A model generated the notes under the pieces. The model saw only the letters and a program-made list of their open reading frames with translations, did no database searches and was not told the origin of the DNA. Below, in pieces: positions 35,783 through 46,700 of a stretch of 64,000 bases of DNA. The DNA is from Ampelomyces quisqualis (taxonomy: Eukaryota > Ascomycota > Dothideomycetes > Pleosporales > Phaeosphaeriaceae). The stretch lies in the NCBI GenBank assembly GCA_018398575.1, contig JAGTXZ010000021.1:2046001-2110000 (forward strand). The letters run 5' to 3'. Made by a program: the position numbers and the translations under genes. How positions within the stretch are numbered: position 1 is the first letter of the stretch; every line of letters begins with the position of its first letter.

Positions 35783-36115
35783 GAAATCAATGGCTTCTAT
35801 CAATTAGGTCTGTATTAGTGTACTTTTAGATACTTTCTAAAATTTTTGAAAAGTCTTATTTACCTTAACTTTAGATTTCTAATAACGTGTTATAGCTATT
35901 TATTATTATTTTGCTTAGCGCAGCAGCGCGTTTGTTATTCTAACTTTACCTAGAGTTTTTAAAGTATATATACAAGGCTAGCCCTTAGTATACTACTTCT
36001 TTATACTCTCTCTCTATACATTTATATACTTATAGCTATCTAACTACCCTCTTAATTTAATCGCTAGCTAACTGTTTTGCAGATACATATAATACCTATT
36101 CCTATTTCTTCTAGG

Positions 36116-36766
36116 GCTTATCTCTTAGCCTATTAGGTTATTTACTTATAGGCTGCAAGAGCTTTTGCCTGTAGCTATTTTAATATTAAGTTTAGATTCT
36201 ATTTAGATATGTCTAAGAAGTATACTTATTGTACACTCTTAAATAAGAAGTGTTAGCTAGTTTTCTAATATACAGGCTAAGAGTATAATAGTCTCTTAGA
36301 GGCTCTTAATTACATGTTTACTACCTTAAGTAGTAACAAGAAGGATAAGGTAGTAGCAGAAGAGAAGGCTAACGTATAGTTAGCTGCGTTTTAGTTAGCT
36401 ACTACTGTGTAGGTTAGCTCTATACAAGTAGCTAACTTAAATACTACTAACTTACTAGTTAGCGCTTACTACTAGAGGGAGGAGTTAGCTAAGAAGGTTA
36501 AGACAATAGCTAGAAAGGTAAAGACCCTTAGGTAGTTTATGTCTAGGCTAGTTAGAGTAGTAGTAGAGTTAGTAGATGCCCTTATTGTATCTAGGGCAAA
36601 GCAGAAGGCAGAAAGAGTAGTAGTAAGGTTAGGCGGCCCTTGTATACAGATCTAAAATAGAGGAAAACTAGGTAGTACGTTAGTGTTTGTACCTAGAGAG
36701 TTAAATAGTAAAGAGCGTCCTACTAAGAGTAGCTACAGTCTACTGTTAGATCTAATAGAAGAGTAA
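36116..36766 (+). pseudogene. Antisense ORF in the Gypsy3d 3' region
   Basis: Frame of 217 codons on the strand opposite to Gypsy3 pol, between the chromodomain and the 3' LTR, interrupted only by about nine TAA/TAG codons. The N-terminal part has a C-rich spot (Y-T-Y-C-x6-C; with the other copy C-x2-C-x6-C). The middle reads L-L-E-A-L-N-Y-M-F-T-T-L and V-A-E-E-K-A-N. The C-terminal half is a basic, Ala/Val/Arg-rich coiled coil (E-E-L-A-K-K-V-K-T-I-A-R-K). The same frame is kept in Gypsy3c at 9596-10051, so it was coding before RIP. Product unknown; a small DNA- or RNA-binding protein is a guess. Confidence 0.6.
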
Positions 36767-36839
36767 GGCTCCTATTGTTAATAGTTGTTACCTACTAGTG
36801 TAGTAGTTGCAATATTAAGTTTAATTTCCCTAATATAGT

Positions 36840-37070
36840 TATCTTAAAGTAATGTAAGATCTTTAACTTCTTTTTCCTATACTATAATTTACTTGGCCAA
36901 CGCTTATAGAAGTCCTAGCTATTTTAAATAGCGTTTATAGAACGCTTGCAGTATATATAGAGCTCCTATAAAGTTTAATATATTATACTAGGTAGGATTA
37001 GAGTTATAACCTACCTACTTTACATAATACTTTAGGATAGAGTAGTACAGCTTACTAGCAAGGATCTCTT
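36840..37070 (-). pseudogene. Gypsy3d integrase chromodomain (decayed)
   Basis: Minus-strand frame reading Y-Y-V-K-stop-V-G-Y-N-S, then P-T-stop-Y, then F-I-G-A-L and F-Y-K-R-Y-L-K. This is the W-x-G-Y-x-x-x-x-x-T-W-E-P spacing of a chromodomain at the integrase C-terminus, with aromatic residues lost to RIP stops. Chromodomains read histone methylation and guide insertion to heterochromatin. Confidence 0.68.
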
Positions 37071-37299
37071 CTACTTCTTATTCTTTAACGCCTTAAATTA
37101 GGATGCCAGATAGGTTTAGGCTTAGCTAACTAGGCAAGAGGTTATTAGAGTCCTTATAGAGGATATTTAGAGCGAACACGTTATAGATCTTAGAACCTTT
37201 AGGTAGCTTTAGTTAGAATAAATAGCTAACTTGTTCTAGAACTTTAAAGGAGCCTTTCTATAATTTAGCGAGTTTGCAACTTAAGCAGGTAATAGATAG

Positions 37300-37937
37300 G
37301 TTTTAGGTTAAGAGGTAAACCTTGTTACCTACTACCTAATTAAAAGGTTAATAATATTTGTTTACCTTAGTAGCTATCTATTGCTACGCCTTTTCTATAT
37401 TATCTTTAGCTGTACGCTAGGCTTTATGCATATAGGTAGCCAAGTTTAAGGCATCCTTAACGTTTATATCTTTGTGTTTTAAAGGAGATAATACCTAATT
37501 CTAGCTCTATTATAGTTTAGATCTAAACAGGAGCTAGTACAGCGCTATACTAATTGCAGAGTGCAGCAGCGTAGCTTAGGCTTAATCAATTATTAGTAAG
37601 AGGTTACTTTAGTTATCCTGGTAATAGAATATAAAGAGCCTTAACTATTAATTAATATACTTGTTTATAATCTTAGTTTGTCTATTAGTTTATTTATAGT
37701 AGGCTGTAGAAAGCTTAAGTTGCACGCCTAGGATCTTGCAGAACTTAGACTAGAATTAGGATATAAACTAGAGTCTGTAGTTAGATACTATACTTTTAGG
37801 CGTATAGCTAAATTAGTATACCTATTAGATAAACAAGTAAGCTATTTCTTAAGCGTCAATTGTTTTGTAGTAAGAAATAGAAATAGCTTACTTAGATAGA
37901 CAATTAATAACAACTATAATTTAATTATAGCTATAAC
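37300..37937 (-). pseudogene. Gypsy3d integrase core, distal part
   Basis: Minus-strand frame with I-V-V-I-N-C-L-S-K (first catalytic Asp block V-V-V-D-R-L-S-K, Asp now Asn), I-V-S-N-Y-R-L-x-F-I-S (second Asp block), K-L-S-T-A-Y-Y-x-x-T-N-R-Q-T and then K-Y-I-N (Glu block). The frame is cut at 37937 by the Gypsy2-2 LTR and resumes at 45985. Confidence 0.85.
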
Positions 37938-38154
37938 TGTAAGAGGCAGACCCTAAGAGTAGATGCCAGGAAATAAAGACGTAAATTTGTGTCCTATCCT
38001 AATTGTTACCTAAAGGGTTTTTATAGTCTAGAGGATTTTAGTGTTCTAGTCTGAAACGTTTTTAGTGTTCTGGTCTAGAGCGTTTTTAGTATTCTAGTTT
38101 AGAGAGCTAAGGTTTTTCTGTAACTAAGGACTAACTAGGCAGCAGCCTATTACA
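37938..38154 (-). repeat. Gypsy2-2 3' LTR
   Basis: 217 bp, TGTAAGAGGC...CCTATTACA. It contains a 24-bp tandem repeat (GTGTTCTAGTCT-type unit, nearly three copies, about 38040-38108). Confidence 0.92.
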
Positions 38155-38168
38155 TAATTCCCCTGCTC
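38155..38168 (-). other. Gypsy2-2 polypurine tract
   Basis: Reverse complement reads AGCAGGGGAATTA next to the 3' LTR; this is the G-rich primer site for plus-strand synthesis and confirms minus orientation. Confidence 0.65.
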
Positions 38169-40050
38169 TAGCGCTAGGTGCGCTTAGACCTGCGCAACTA
38201 TTAAAATAAAAATTACCCTGCCTAAATCTGTTATTCTGCACTCTTACTTCTCTTTTTAGGTAGTACTATATACTATACTAACCTTGCCTTTTGCACACTT
38301 GCTTGCGCGTTACTTCTCTTGTTAACCTACGCATCTCCTGCGCTTATGCTGCTATTTGCAAAGATACTAAGTCTATATACTCTTTGCAGTTCTCTAGCTA
38401 AGTGTTATGCTGCTAACTCTTCTATTGTAAGTTTTATATCTAAGGCGCTAAGCTAGGTCTAGGCATGTTACTAACTAGTAATAGGATAGACTAGACATTA
38501 TTATTAAGGCTAAGCTTAACCTGCTGTGTTGTTTAGGCTGCGCTATTACTTAGCTTAAAGGTAACAAGTCTAAGTGCAAGATTACTTGCAGTAAGAGTAC
38601 CTGCTCTTAGTGTAAGGACGCTTATATTACGTATAGGCCTATAAGTTAACTACTATATTCTCTTACTTTCCTAGTTAATTCTAATTGCTTCCTAGATTAA
38701 CAATTACCTTAAGATTGTAGTTATTTTACTTTGTAACGCGCTTGCTTGTAATCTTAAGGTTAAGTAGCTGTTAACGCAGCATACAATTACTAGTCTCTAG
38801 TCTAACTTTGTTAATAAGCTTAGGGCTGCTTAGGTAAAGTCTTGCAGTAGCAATAAGTCTAGCTACTAGAGTCTAACGCGCAAGGTTAATAAGGTTAATA
38901 TCCTAGTAGATATCTACTAGCTCTTCTAGCAGCTCCTTGTTAAGTAGGACACTATTATTTACAAGCTTAATAATATTAGCGCTAGCGTATAGTAGCTCTA
39001 TACTAATATAAGTTCTTTCTAATTTGTTTCTTCTCTATTAGGGTTTGTTTTTCTAAGGCGTTATGTGCATTCTACTAACATTTAATTAGGCTAAAGAGCA
39101 TAACATATAGATCTCTAGCGTAGGCTTCTAGGTTTTTTATGTTAGTAACGCCTTTTGCACTACTAACAGGCTGCTCTGTTACCTTAATATAATAGAGTCT
39201 AATATCTGTAAAAAGCCTACGTATAACGTAGAGGTGTAGGCTAAGACTAATTGTTTAGCAATAGTAACTATTGCGCCTTCTAATAGTAGAAAGATAGGCT
39301 CTAGCGTGTAGTGTCTTTGCTGTAGTTCCTGTGTAGCGCCTGTAGGCAATTTCTGTAGTAATAGACTTTCTTTTATAGTCTCTGCCTTTATTCTATTACT
39401 AAGCCTAGACTTTGTAAAACTAATTTTGTATTCTTTAATGCTGCTTATATATTAGACTAGATGTTGTGCTCTATGTCTTAGGCTTATAGGTTCTTATAGC
39501 TCTACTTCTATTGTAGACGTTGTTATTCTTACTAGTCCTTGTAGTCTAGCGCAGTCTAAGTATTAGAATTCTATACCTCTTCCTTAGGTTTTCCTAGACT
39601 CTCTAAAGATTTATGTTACGCTGTGTCTTAACTAACTATTGCTTAGCTTAAGTAGCTAGATCTCTAGAGTTAATTTAGGCTCTTTCTCTTGTATTCTTTA
39701 GCTATTAATTTGTTAACGCTAAGCTTCTAGACTCTTTCCTCTCTGTTCCTAGGTTATTCTAGGTAGTTAGTAGAACTGTTATATTAGTTCTTAGGTATTA
39801 GTATTTAGGTTCCTTATGTCTAGTTCTTAAGAACAGTTAACTACTAGTTATGTCTCTGCTGTTAACTAGTTAAGGCTGTTGTAGGTTAGCTAATAGAATA
39901 GATATAGGCATCTTTTTCCTTCTCTGCTCTCTACTAAAGCTCTTAGTCTTAGGCTTTGTCTATTGTAGTATCCTTGCATTCCCCCTATTAGTTACTCTCT
40001 AGCGTTAGGTATTCTTCCTAAACGTAACTAAGTGCGCTACTATATTATTT
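38169..40050. other. Gypsy2-2 long 3' region with possible antisense frame
   Basis: About 1.9 kb between the chromodomain tail and the 3' LTR. On the plus strand from 38461 a frame can be followed through TAA/TAG to about 39360. At 38524-38640 it is Cys-rich (C-C-L-G-C, then K-C-K-I-T-C-S-K-S-T-C). This parallels the antisense ORF of Gypsy3, but there is no second copy in the window to prove coding. The minus strand shows no recognised domain. Confidence 0.35.
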
Positions 40051-40099
40051 TCTATGCCTCTAGTTCTTCTTGTGCTTGTCCTAAGTTTATTCTTTTTCT

Positions 40100-41950
40100 A
40101 CAAATCTCTTCTGTGTATAACGCTATTATTTCTTCTAGTATTACTATACGCAACTATAGCTCTTCTTCCTACCTTTTTTTTTACTAATATGTTTTATTTA
40201 GTAGTTAAGGTAGGCAGTTGCTCTACTAACAGCCTATTTGAGTCTTGTTATATCTCTGTGTTGTCTATCTACTTAGTAAGGGCTATAGTGTTAGTAATAT
40301 TTACTTACAGTTCCTACATTAGTTCTGTATATCCTACCTATGTTACTAAGTATCTAGCTGTATACCTTGCCCTTTCTTCTTTTATTATTCTATAAGGATA
40401 TAGTTAACAAGGTACTTATTGTTAGCTTTATTCTTGCTTACTACTATTACTTCTAGTTACTAGTTATTAGACTTCTAGTGCAAGAGCAGATTCTTTGCAT
40501 TAAGCTAGAGGCAGTTAACGTAGAATCTTAGGTGCACCTTAGGAGGTACGCTTAGTTCTATAACGTAGAGGGAGATAACCTTTGTAACTGTGTACTTCCT
40601 GTTCTTCTAATCTAGTTTTTTTAAAGGTCTTTTATTAGATATAGAGCAACTGTACTAGAGCTATACTTTATTCTCTATATAAAGCTCTAGAGCTTTCTAT
40701 CTATAGTACTTAGCCTAGCGCTTTTGTTCTTACTGTAATTCTACTATCTTTGCTTATATATAGTCTATTGTTTTTTTTATCTTAGTTACTATTACTTTAG
40801 CAGTAGCCTTTTTATTATTGCTAGACTAGTGCTAGTTCTCTGCAGTCTATTCTAAGTCTAACTAAATAGAGTCTATATTGTACCTATGCTAGAAGAAGAA
40901 TAGGCTAACGCTTGTAGACGCTGCATTTTGTCTAGCTATTGCGATTTATGCTAGTAGGTATAGAGCAGCCTAGTTTAACTAATCCTAGTTTACAAAAGCT
41001 CTTAAGTAGGCTTCTACTATGCTGTTTATTTACTCTGTAGCGCTATTTGTCTAGGAGTAGTATACTATTAAAACTCTTCTTTATATTCTAAGCTTATTGT
41101 AGAGTAATAACTAGAATTTACTTACAAATTATAACCCTCTATTAGATACTATAGCGTCTAGGAGCTAGTAGTACGTAACTACCTATTTAATAAATGCCTT
41201 AACTATAGTAGAAACTTCTAAGTCTAGAATAGGCATAAGCACTGCGTTTTTACTTAGCTAGTTAGTAACTACTATAAGGTGTAACATTCTGTAGCTTAGC
41301 AAAAGGCCTATAATAAAGTCTACTAATAATTCTTTCTATATTTAGACTAGGAGCAGAAGTAGGCGTAGTAGTTCTTATTTAAGTTTCCTCTAAGGCTTTG
41401 TTCTACTACACACTGTGCAGTTCTAGACAAACTGCTAGATACTTAAGGATATTCTAAGCTAGAAGTAGTCTCTTGCTAATATTACGTATGTATTTTCCTT
41501 ACCTAGGTGCCTAGTAATTAGAGAGTTGTATACTTCTAAGATAATATGCGTTTGCAGGTTTACGTATTCTAGTACCTATTTGCGCTCTCTATAGAGTAGG
41601 CGTTCTAAGTTGTTTAAGCTACACTCTACTAGAGAAACTTTTAGGCTTAGATGCAAAGAGAATTTTTGCTGTTCTGTTCTAATAGTGTTAACTACTAATT
41701 AGTAGGCTTTATCTATATAGATAGCCTGTTCTTACAATTCCTTAATAGCAGGCTCTATTAGTCTTTTAGAGCGTTTATTTGTGTAGAGACTTTGCTTAAG
41801 CATAGTCTTGTATAGTACTACAGTTCCTTTAGTAGCATCTAGAGTGTTTCCTGCTACAAAGAGCTTTCTAGCGCCTTAGTTATAGGTAACGTTCCCCTCT
41901 CTTAACGCAGCGTCTTTGTCTACAAGCACGTTTTAGAGCGCTCCCTTTTT
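40100..41950 (-). pseudogene. Gypsy2-2 integrase and chromodomain (decayed)
   Basis: Minus-strand frame matching the integrase of Gypsy2-1. After the core (about 41900-40700) comes a C-terminal block near 40590-40500: V-T-K-V-I-S-L-Y-V-I-E-L, then P-P-K-V-H-L-R-F-Y-V, typical of the Gypsy integrase C-terminal domain (V-x-x-I-x-P-x-x-x-x-L, F-H-V-S). Next, 40450-40250, a chromodomain-like Y-L-V-N-Y-I-L and Y-V-G-Y-T-E-L, followed by a Lys/Arg-rich tail to about 39950. The plus-strand ORF at 40054-40395 is a shadow of this gene. Confidence 0.75.
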
Positions 41951-42000
41951 AACTATAGAGTAATTCTTAGTATTCTGGCTTTAAGCAACGTCTCTTTCCC

Positions 42001-42396
42001 TTAACGCAGTATCTTTGTCTATAAGCCTATTTTAGAGCTACTCTGTTTCTTCTTCCCCTTGTTGTAGTGTATCCCTCTACTAAGCTATAGAAGAAGTAGT
42101 TAACGCAGCGTCTCTGTCTGCAAGCACGTTTTAGAGCTACTCTGTTTCTTCTCCTTTCTATTATAGTGTATCCCTCTGCTAAGCTGCAAGAGGAGTAGTT
42201 AACGCAGCGTCTTTGTCTATAAGCACATTTTAGAGCTACTTTATTTCTTTCTTCTCTTGCTGTTATGTATCCCTCTACTAAGCTGCAAGAGAAGTAGTTA
42301 ACGTAGCATCTTTGTCTATAAGCACGTTTTAGAGCTACTCTATTTCTTCCTTTCTCTATTGTAGTAAATCCCTCTACTAAGCTGCAAAGAAAGTAG
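42001..42396 (-). repeat. Coding minisatellite in Gypsy2-2 pol, four 99-bp units
   Basis: TTAACGCAG (or TTAACGTAG) starts at 42001, 42100, 42199 and 42298, exactly 99 bp apart, so each unit adds 33 codons without a frameshift. Translated on the minus strand each unit carries D-K-D-A-A-L preceded by a Glu/Gln-rich helix. The array lies between RNase H and integrase. Gypsy2-1 has one such unit at this place (about 34012-34110). Confidence 0.9.
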
Positions 42397-42449
42397 TAAG
42401 TACTAGATCTTCTTTATCTTTAGTTTCTAAAGCAGGAGTAAATAGTTAA

Positions 42450-44580
42450 AAGGTTTAGGACTATACCTACGCGTCTGCTCTTCCTTAAGAAAGATCTTGT
42501 TCTTTCTTAGAAAAGGCATCTACTCTACTATTAATATTTCTTAGGTAGTATTAGAATCTAATATTAAACGTGCTAAGGAACTCTGCCTAGTAGACGTGTC
42601 TCTCTATTAGCAGTTGTGTAGTAGCAAAGTATTCTAAGTTTTTGTAGTCTATAAGCATAGTAAAATGCTTTACTTTCTAAAGTTTAGTTCTCTACTACTT
42701 TAGGCACTTAACTATAGCTAACAGTTCCTTGTTGTAGATAGTATAGTTAGCTTCTGTAGCTGTGTTCTTTGCTAAGTAGTAAGCTACAGCCTAGAGGCGT
42801 CTGTTCTTACTGTATTAAGACAGCACCTTTCTAGTTAACTATCCTAAGGCGTTATATTCTACTACTGTCTTTAGCTCTACATTAAAGTTTGCTAGGAATA
42901 GTTCTGCTATAAAAGCTTCTTTTAGCTTATTAAAGGACATCTGTTGTTTAGGGCCCTAGTAGAAGGCTACGCCTTTTCTAGTTAGTCTAGTTAGTAAGGT
43001 AGCTAGCTCTAAGAAGTTTCTTATAAACTATTGGTAGAAGTTAGCAAAGCTAATAAAACTCTAGACTCCTTTAACTGTCTTAGGGGGCTTTTAGGAACGT
43101 ATAGCAGCTACTTTCTTAGGGTCTATACTTATTCCTTCCTTAGCTTTAATAATAAATCTAAGGTATTTAGTCTTCTTTATGCTAAACTTACTTTTTCTTA
43201 TATTAAGGTGTAACTTTGCTGCCCTAAGTTTCTAGATTACTAGCTTTACCTTTTTCTTGTAGTCTGCCTTAGACCTGCTTATATATATTAACACGTTGTC
43301 TATATAAGCTAAACAGAAATTATCTAGGTGTTCTCTTAGTGTCTAATTAATATATCTCTAGAACGTGCTTAGGGCGTTTGCAAGTCTAAAGGGTGTTATA
43401 AGCTACTTATAGAGACTAAAGCGCGTCTAGAAGGCAGTCTTCTATTTATCTCCTTTAGTAATCCTAATCTTATAGAATGCTTAGATAACATCTACTTTAG
43501 TAAACTATTTGGCTTTAGTAATCTAGGCTAAGGTCTCTTAGATAAGTAGGAGCAGGTATCTGTCCTTCCTTGTAATTGCGTTAAGGGCCTAGTAGTCTAC
43601 ATAGAACTACAGGCCTTCCCTTAGCTTCTTTACAAATAGAACTAGTGTAGAGGCGCTTGACTAGCTTACCTGTATAAAGCTACAGTCTAGGTAAAAAGTA
43701 AGCTCTTTTTAGAGAATAAGGAGTTCTTTTCTTAACATACTGTATAGTAGGCTCTATAGCACCTCTATAGTCTTTTTATATTTTTCTACTAGCTTAATAG
43801 AATAATTAATAGTAGGTCCTCTTACTAGGGGGAGTTAGTCTGCTTTCTTGCGTAGGAAGGTTTTGTATTTTCCTTTTAGGTAATCTAAGAGCACTAACCT
43901 AGGATCTACTTAGGGCTTAGTTTTTAGAGCCTTCTAGATATCTGCTATTAACGCAGCGTAAAGGTAGATAGATTTATCTTTCTAGCCCTATTGTAGCTAG
44001 GCTAAGTACGTAGCTGCTGTAATACTCTGTAGTAGAAGGAGTTTCTTTTCCTCTTAGCTTCTAACTCGCGTCTAGATAGAGTAGATGTATATTAATTTCT
44101 TTGCTAGTGTAATAGTAATATTATACTAGTTTATCTATAGTTAACCTAGAACTAAGTTGTATTCCTTGTCTCTATCTAGTTTATAGGCCTATAGTGTCTC
44201 CTTGTGCCTATTAATGTTAATCCTTATCTAGACAGCTGTCTTTATCTAAGACTAGGCTCTAGCAATCCTAATAATTTCTCTTAAGGCTATTAACTTACGC
44301 TCTAACTTATTCTTATAGACAAACTTAGTTAAGGTTATAGCGTAAGTAAGACACCTAGTGTTAATTATTGTAGAAGCAACTATTATTTTATTAACAATAG
44401 TGTGTATAGTAATAGGTTCTCTGTCTAGCTATTTTCTCTAGAATTGTTAAAATCTCTTGTCTTCTTTTAGTGTTGTATTACTATACTCTTGTCTGCGCCT
44501 TTAGACAAGAGTTACTTGTTTTCTAAGCTTAGAGTATCTTTTAACGCGTTCTCTTCTTCCTTGCCCTATGCCTTAGCTGC
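42450..44580 (-). pseudogene. Gypsy2-2 protease, RT and RNase H (decayed)
   Basis: Minus-strand frame with the RT box Y-I-D-N at about 43295-43306, followed by V-L-I-Y and then K-S-K-F-S-I-K-K-T-K-Y-L-R-F-I-I. Upstream is the finger region, downstream the RNase H near 42880-42480. It is almost collinear with Gypsy2-1 (32.0-33.9 kb). Differences between the two are nearly all transitions, the pattern expected from independent RIP. Confidence 0.8.
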
Positions 44581-44589
44581 TGCAGCCTT

Positions 44590-45740
44590 AGTAGGTCTTA
44601 AAGGTAAAAATAATTTGCATTTGCTAGCGTAGTGTTCTAACTTGCTATAGTAGAGGCATAAGTTGTTTTGTCTCTAGTAGAACTGCTCTTCTGCAGTAGC
44701 CTACTTAGCTTTCTTTCTTTTAAGAGATTTTCTCTTAGTCCTTCTAGAATGTCCTCTTGTAGGTTTCTAATCTATAAGTTTCTTAACGTTCTGTCTTTTA
44801 GTGTACTTGCTACTAAGTTTTACTTTGTATAAGTTTTCCTTAATAATTGCTACTCTATCTATAAGGTTGTAGATTCTCTATTTAGGTTAAGTCTTTACAG
44901 AGATTATCCTATCTTGTAGGTCTAGCTAGATAGCGCTTAGGTACCTTATTTTTAGGTTTACTTTATTATCTTCCTTACTTGTGTTATAGGCTAGCCTTAT
45001 AAACTCTGCATTAAAGCTCTAGAGAAAAGACTTATTCTGTTAGATTGTTTAGAGTTTTCTTTGTAATCTTTTGTTGTGTAGCTTATTACTAAATTAGCTG
45101 TCTAGGAAGTTCTAAAGTTCTTCTATAGAGCTCTAGAGGTTTTAGGTTACTTAAGACAGGGCTACACTAGCTGCTAACCCCTTAAGGTAGTTAAAGATAT
45201 AGCCTACTTAAGAGCCTAGTCTTGCGCTGTTGTATTCTAGTTTATACTTTATTTAGGCCTTAAAGATACAGTAATCTTTTTAATCTCTTTTATACGCTTC
45301 TAGGTTAGAGACTTTGTAAGTCTTCTAGGGTAGGAGGAAGCTTTCTAAGGGGGTCTGTATAAAGCTAGAGGTTTCTAAGGTTAATTAGGCTATAAGCCTT
45401 GCAACTTGTTCCTGCAGATTTCTTACTAGTAATACTAAGTCTAGATCTGCGCTTATAGGGAACTTTCTTTTCCTGTTATTAGAGAGTCTAGCTGCTAGGG
45501 AGTTACATACTTCCTGCTAGGTAGGCGTTCTCTTAAGGCTGTTTAACAGCAATTGTTTCTTAATCTGTTATTCCTCTAGGTCTAGAAAGTTGTTAATAAT
45601 TATCTGATAAAACTTATTCTTAATAACTAACTTAGGGACGCTGTTACGTCTTATATAGATAGCTTGTACTATTATATCCTATACTGTTATAGGAACAGTT
45701 ACTTATTCTATACTAGAGGTTACTAATAGCTTTTTAGCCT
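44590..45740 (-). pseudogene. Gypsy2-2 Gag (decayed)
   Basis: Minus-strand frame with a CCHC zinc knuckle at 44617-44668 reading N-L-C-L-Y-Y-S-K-L-E-H-Y-A-S-K-C; as in Gypsy2-1 the second Cys is Tyr. Preceded by a basic stretch and by the conserved K-K-Q-L-L-L-N-S-L-K region. Shared loss of the same Cys in both copies may mean it was lost in a common parent or mutated twice at a RIP hotspot. Confidence 0.75.
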
Positions 45741-45762
45741 AGTTAAGTTTAACAAATTTAAT

Positions 45763-45979
45763 TGTAAGGGGCAGACCCTAAGAGTAGATGCCAGGAAATA
45801 AAGACGTGAATTTGTGTCCTATCCTAATTGTTACCTAAAGGGTTTTTATAGTCTAAAGGATTTTAGTGTTCTAGTCTGGAACGTTTTTGGTGTTCTGGTC
45901 TGGAGCGTTTTTGGTGTTCTAGTTTAGAGAGCCAAGGTTTTTCTGTAACTAAGGACTAACTAGGCGGTAGCCTGTTACA
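45763..45979 (-). repeat. Gypsy2-2 5' LTR
   Basis: 217 bp, TGTAAGGGGC...CCTGTTACA, same length as 37938-38154. Includes the 24-bp tandem repeat at 45866-45930. Confidence 0.92.
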
Positions 45980-45984
45980 AGAAC

Positions 45985-46700
45985 AATCTATTAGAAATGT
46001 ATTAAAATCTATACACAAATACTATATAGGTCTATTAGAAATTAGTAACAGATAGAGGAAACCTTAGGATTAGAGCTGTCTTAGATAAGATCTTTAATAG
46101 GATACGCAGTTTTATATATAGCGTTTATATATAGCCTCTATGCCTTTCTAGTAATATTACTAAGCTAAGAGCTAATATATCTTTATAGCACTTAGGTAGG
46201 CAGTAGATACCTAATTATAAGCCTCTCTAATCAGTTAGGTGCATAAGAGGGAATCCCTAGGTACACAAAGGTGTAAGTAATAAAGTAGTAGTTCTTCTTA
46301 GATATAATACAGCTATAGTAGTATAAGGTATTCTTCCTTAAAGGAGTAGTAATTCTCTGCTAGTAGGGCTTTAATTAGTTCTAAAGAGTTAATGTTTAAG
46401 GGGGCACTAATAGAGTAAACTAAAATAGCTGCTACATTAATCTCTAGCTAGTTACAGACATAGTTCTAAGCTAGTTTAGAGTTAACCTAGGGGTTTAGGC
46501 GTTTAGGTCCCAGAAGTACATAGGATCTGTTATCTTGTTAGGCAGCCTTAACCTTGCTAATATCCTATTCCCTTTAGCTTAAGATATTAGCTTACTTGTT
46601 AAGCTTGCTAGGCGTGTACTTAATACAGAAATTAAAAGAGGCAATAATCTCTGCCTATTATACTTAACGTGTATTAAGAACCTTAGTAGTTATAAAGTAT
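45985..46700 (-). pseudogene. Gypsy3d RNase H end and integrase N-terminus
   Basis: Minus-strand continuation of Gypsy3d pol up to the Gypsy2-2 insertion. By position it covers the end of RNase H and the N-terminal zinc-binding part of the integrase. Motifs are weak here. The assignment relies on the RT on one side and the integrase core on the other. Confidence 0.6.

Larger units (their letters stand above)
37938..45979 (-). mobile_element. Gypsy2-2, full-length minus-strand Gypsy
   Basis: 8042 bp with 217-bp LTRs at both ends, inserted in the integrase of Gypsy3d. Flanks are ATAAC (37933-37937) and AGAAC (45980-45984), a target duplication with one mismatch. On the minus strand: Gag with zinc knuckle, RT, RNase H, a linker expanded to four 99-bp units, integrase, chromodomain with basic tail, then about 2 kb of 3' region. 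It is the innermost and latest insertion of the right half of the window. All frames contain RIP-type stops. Confidence 0.9.

Noticed and set aside
40054..40395. 113-codon plus-strand ORF that looks like a membrane protein
   Set aside because: Exact shadow of the basic tail and chromodomain of Gypsy2-2 integrase on the minus strand; hydrophobicity comes from reading Lys/Arg codons backwards.
43031..43213. 60-codon plus-strand ORF
   Set aside because: Opposite the Gypsy2-2 RT/RNase H region.
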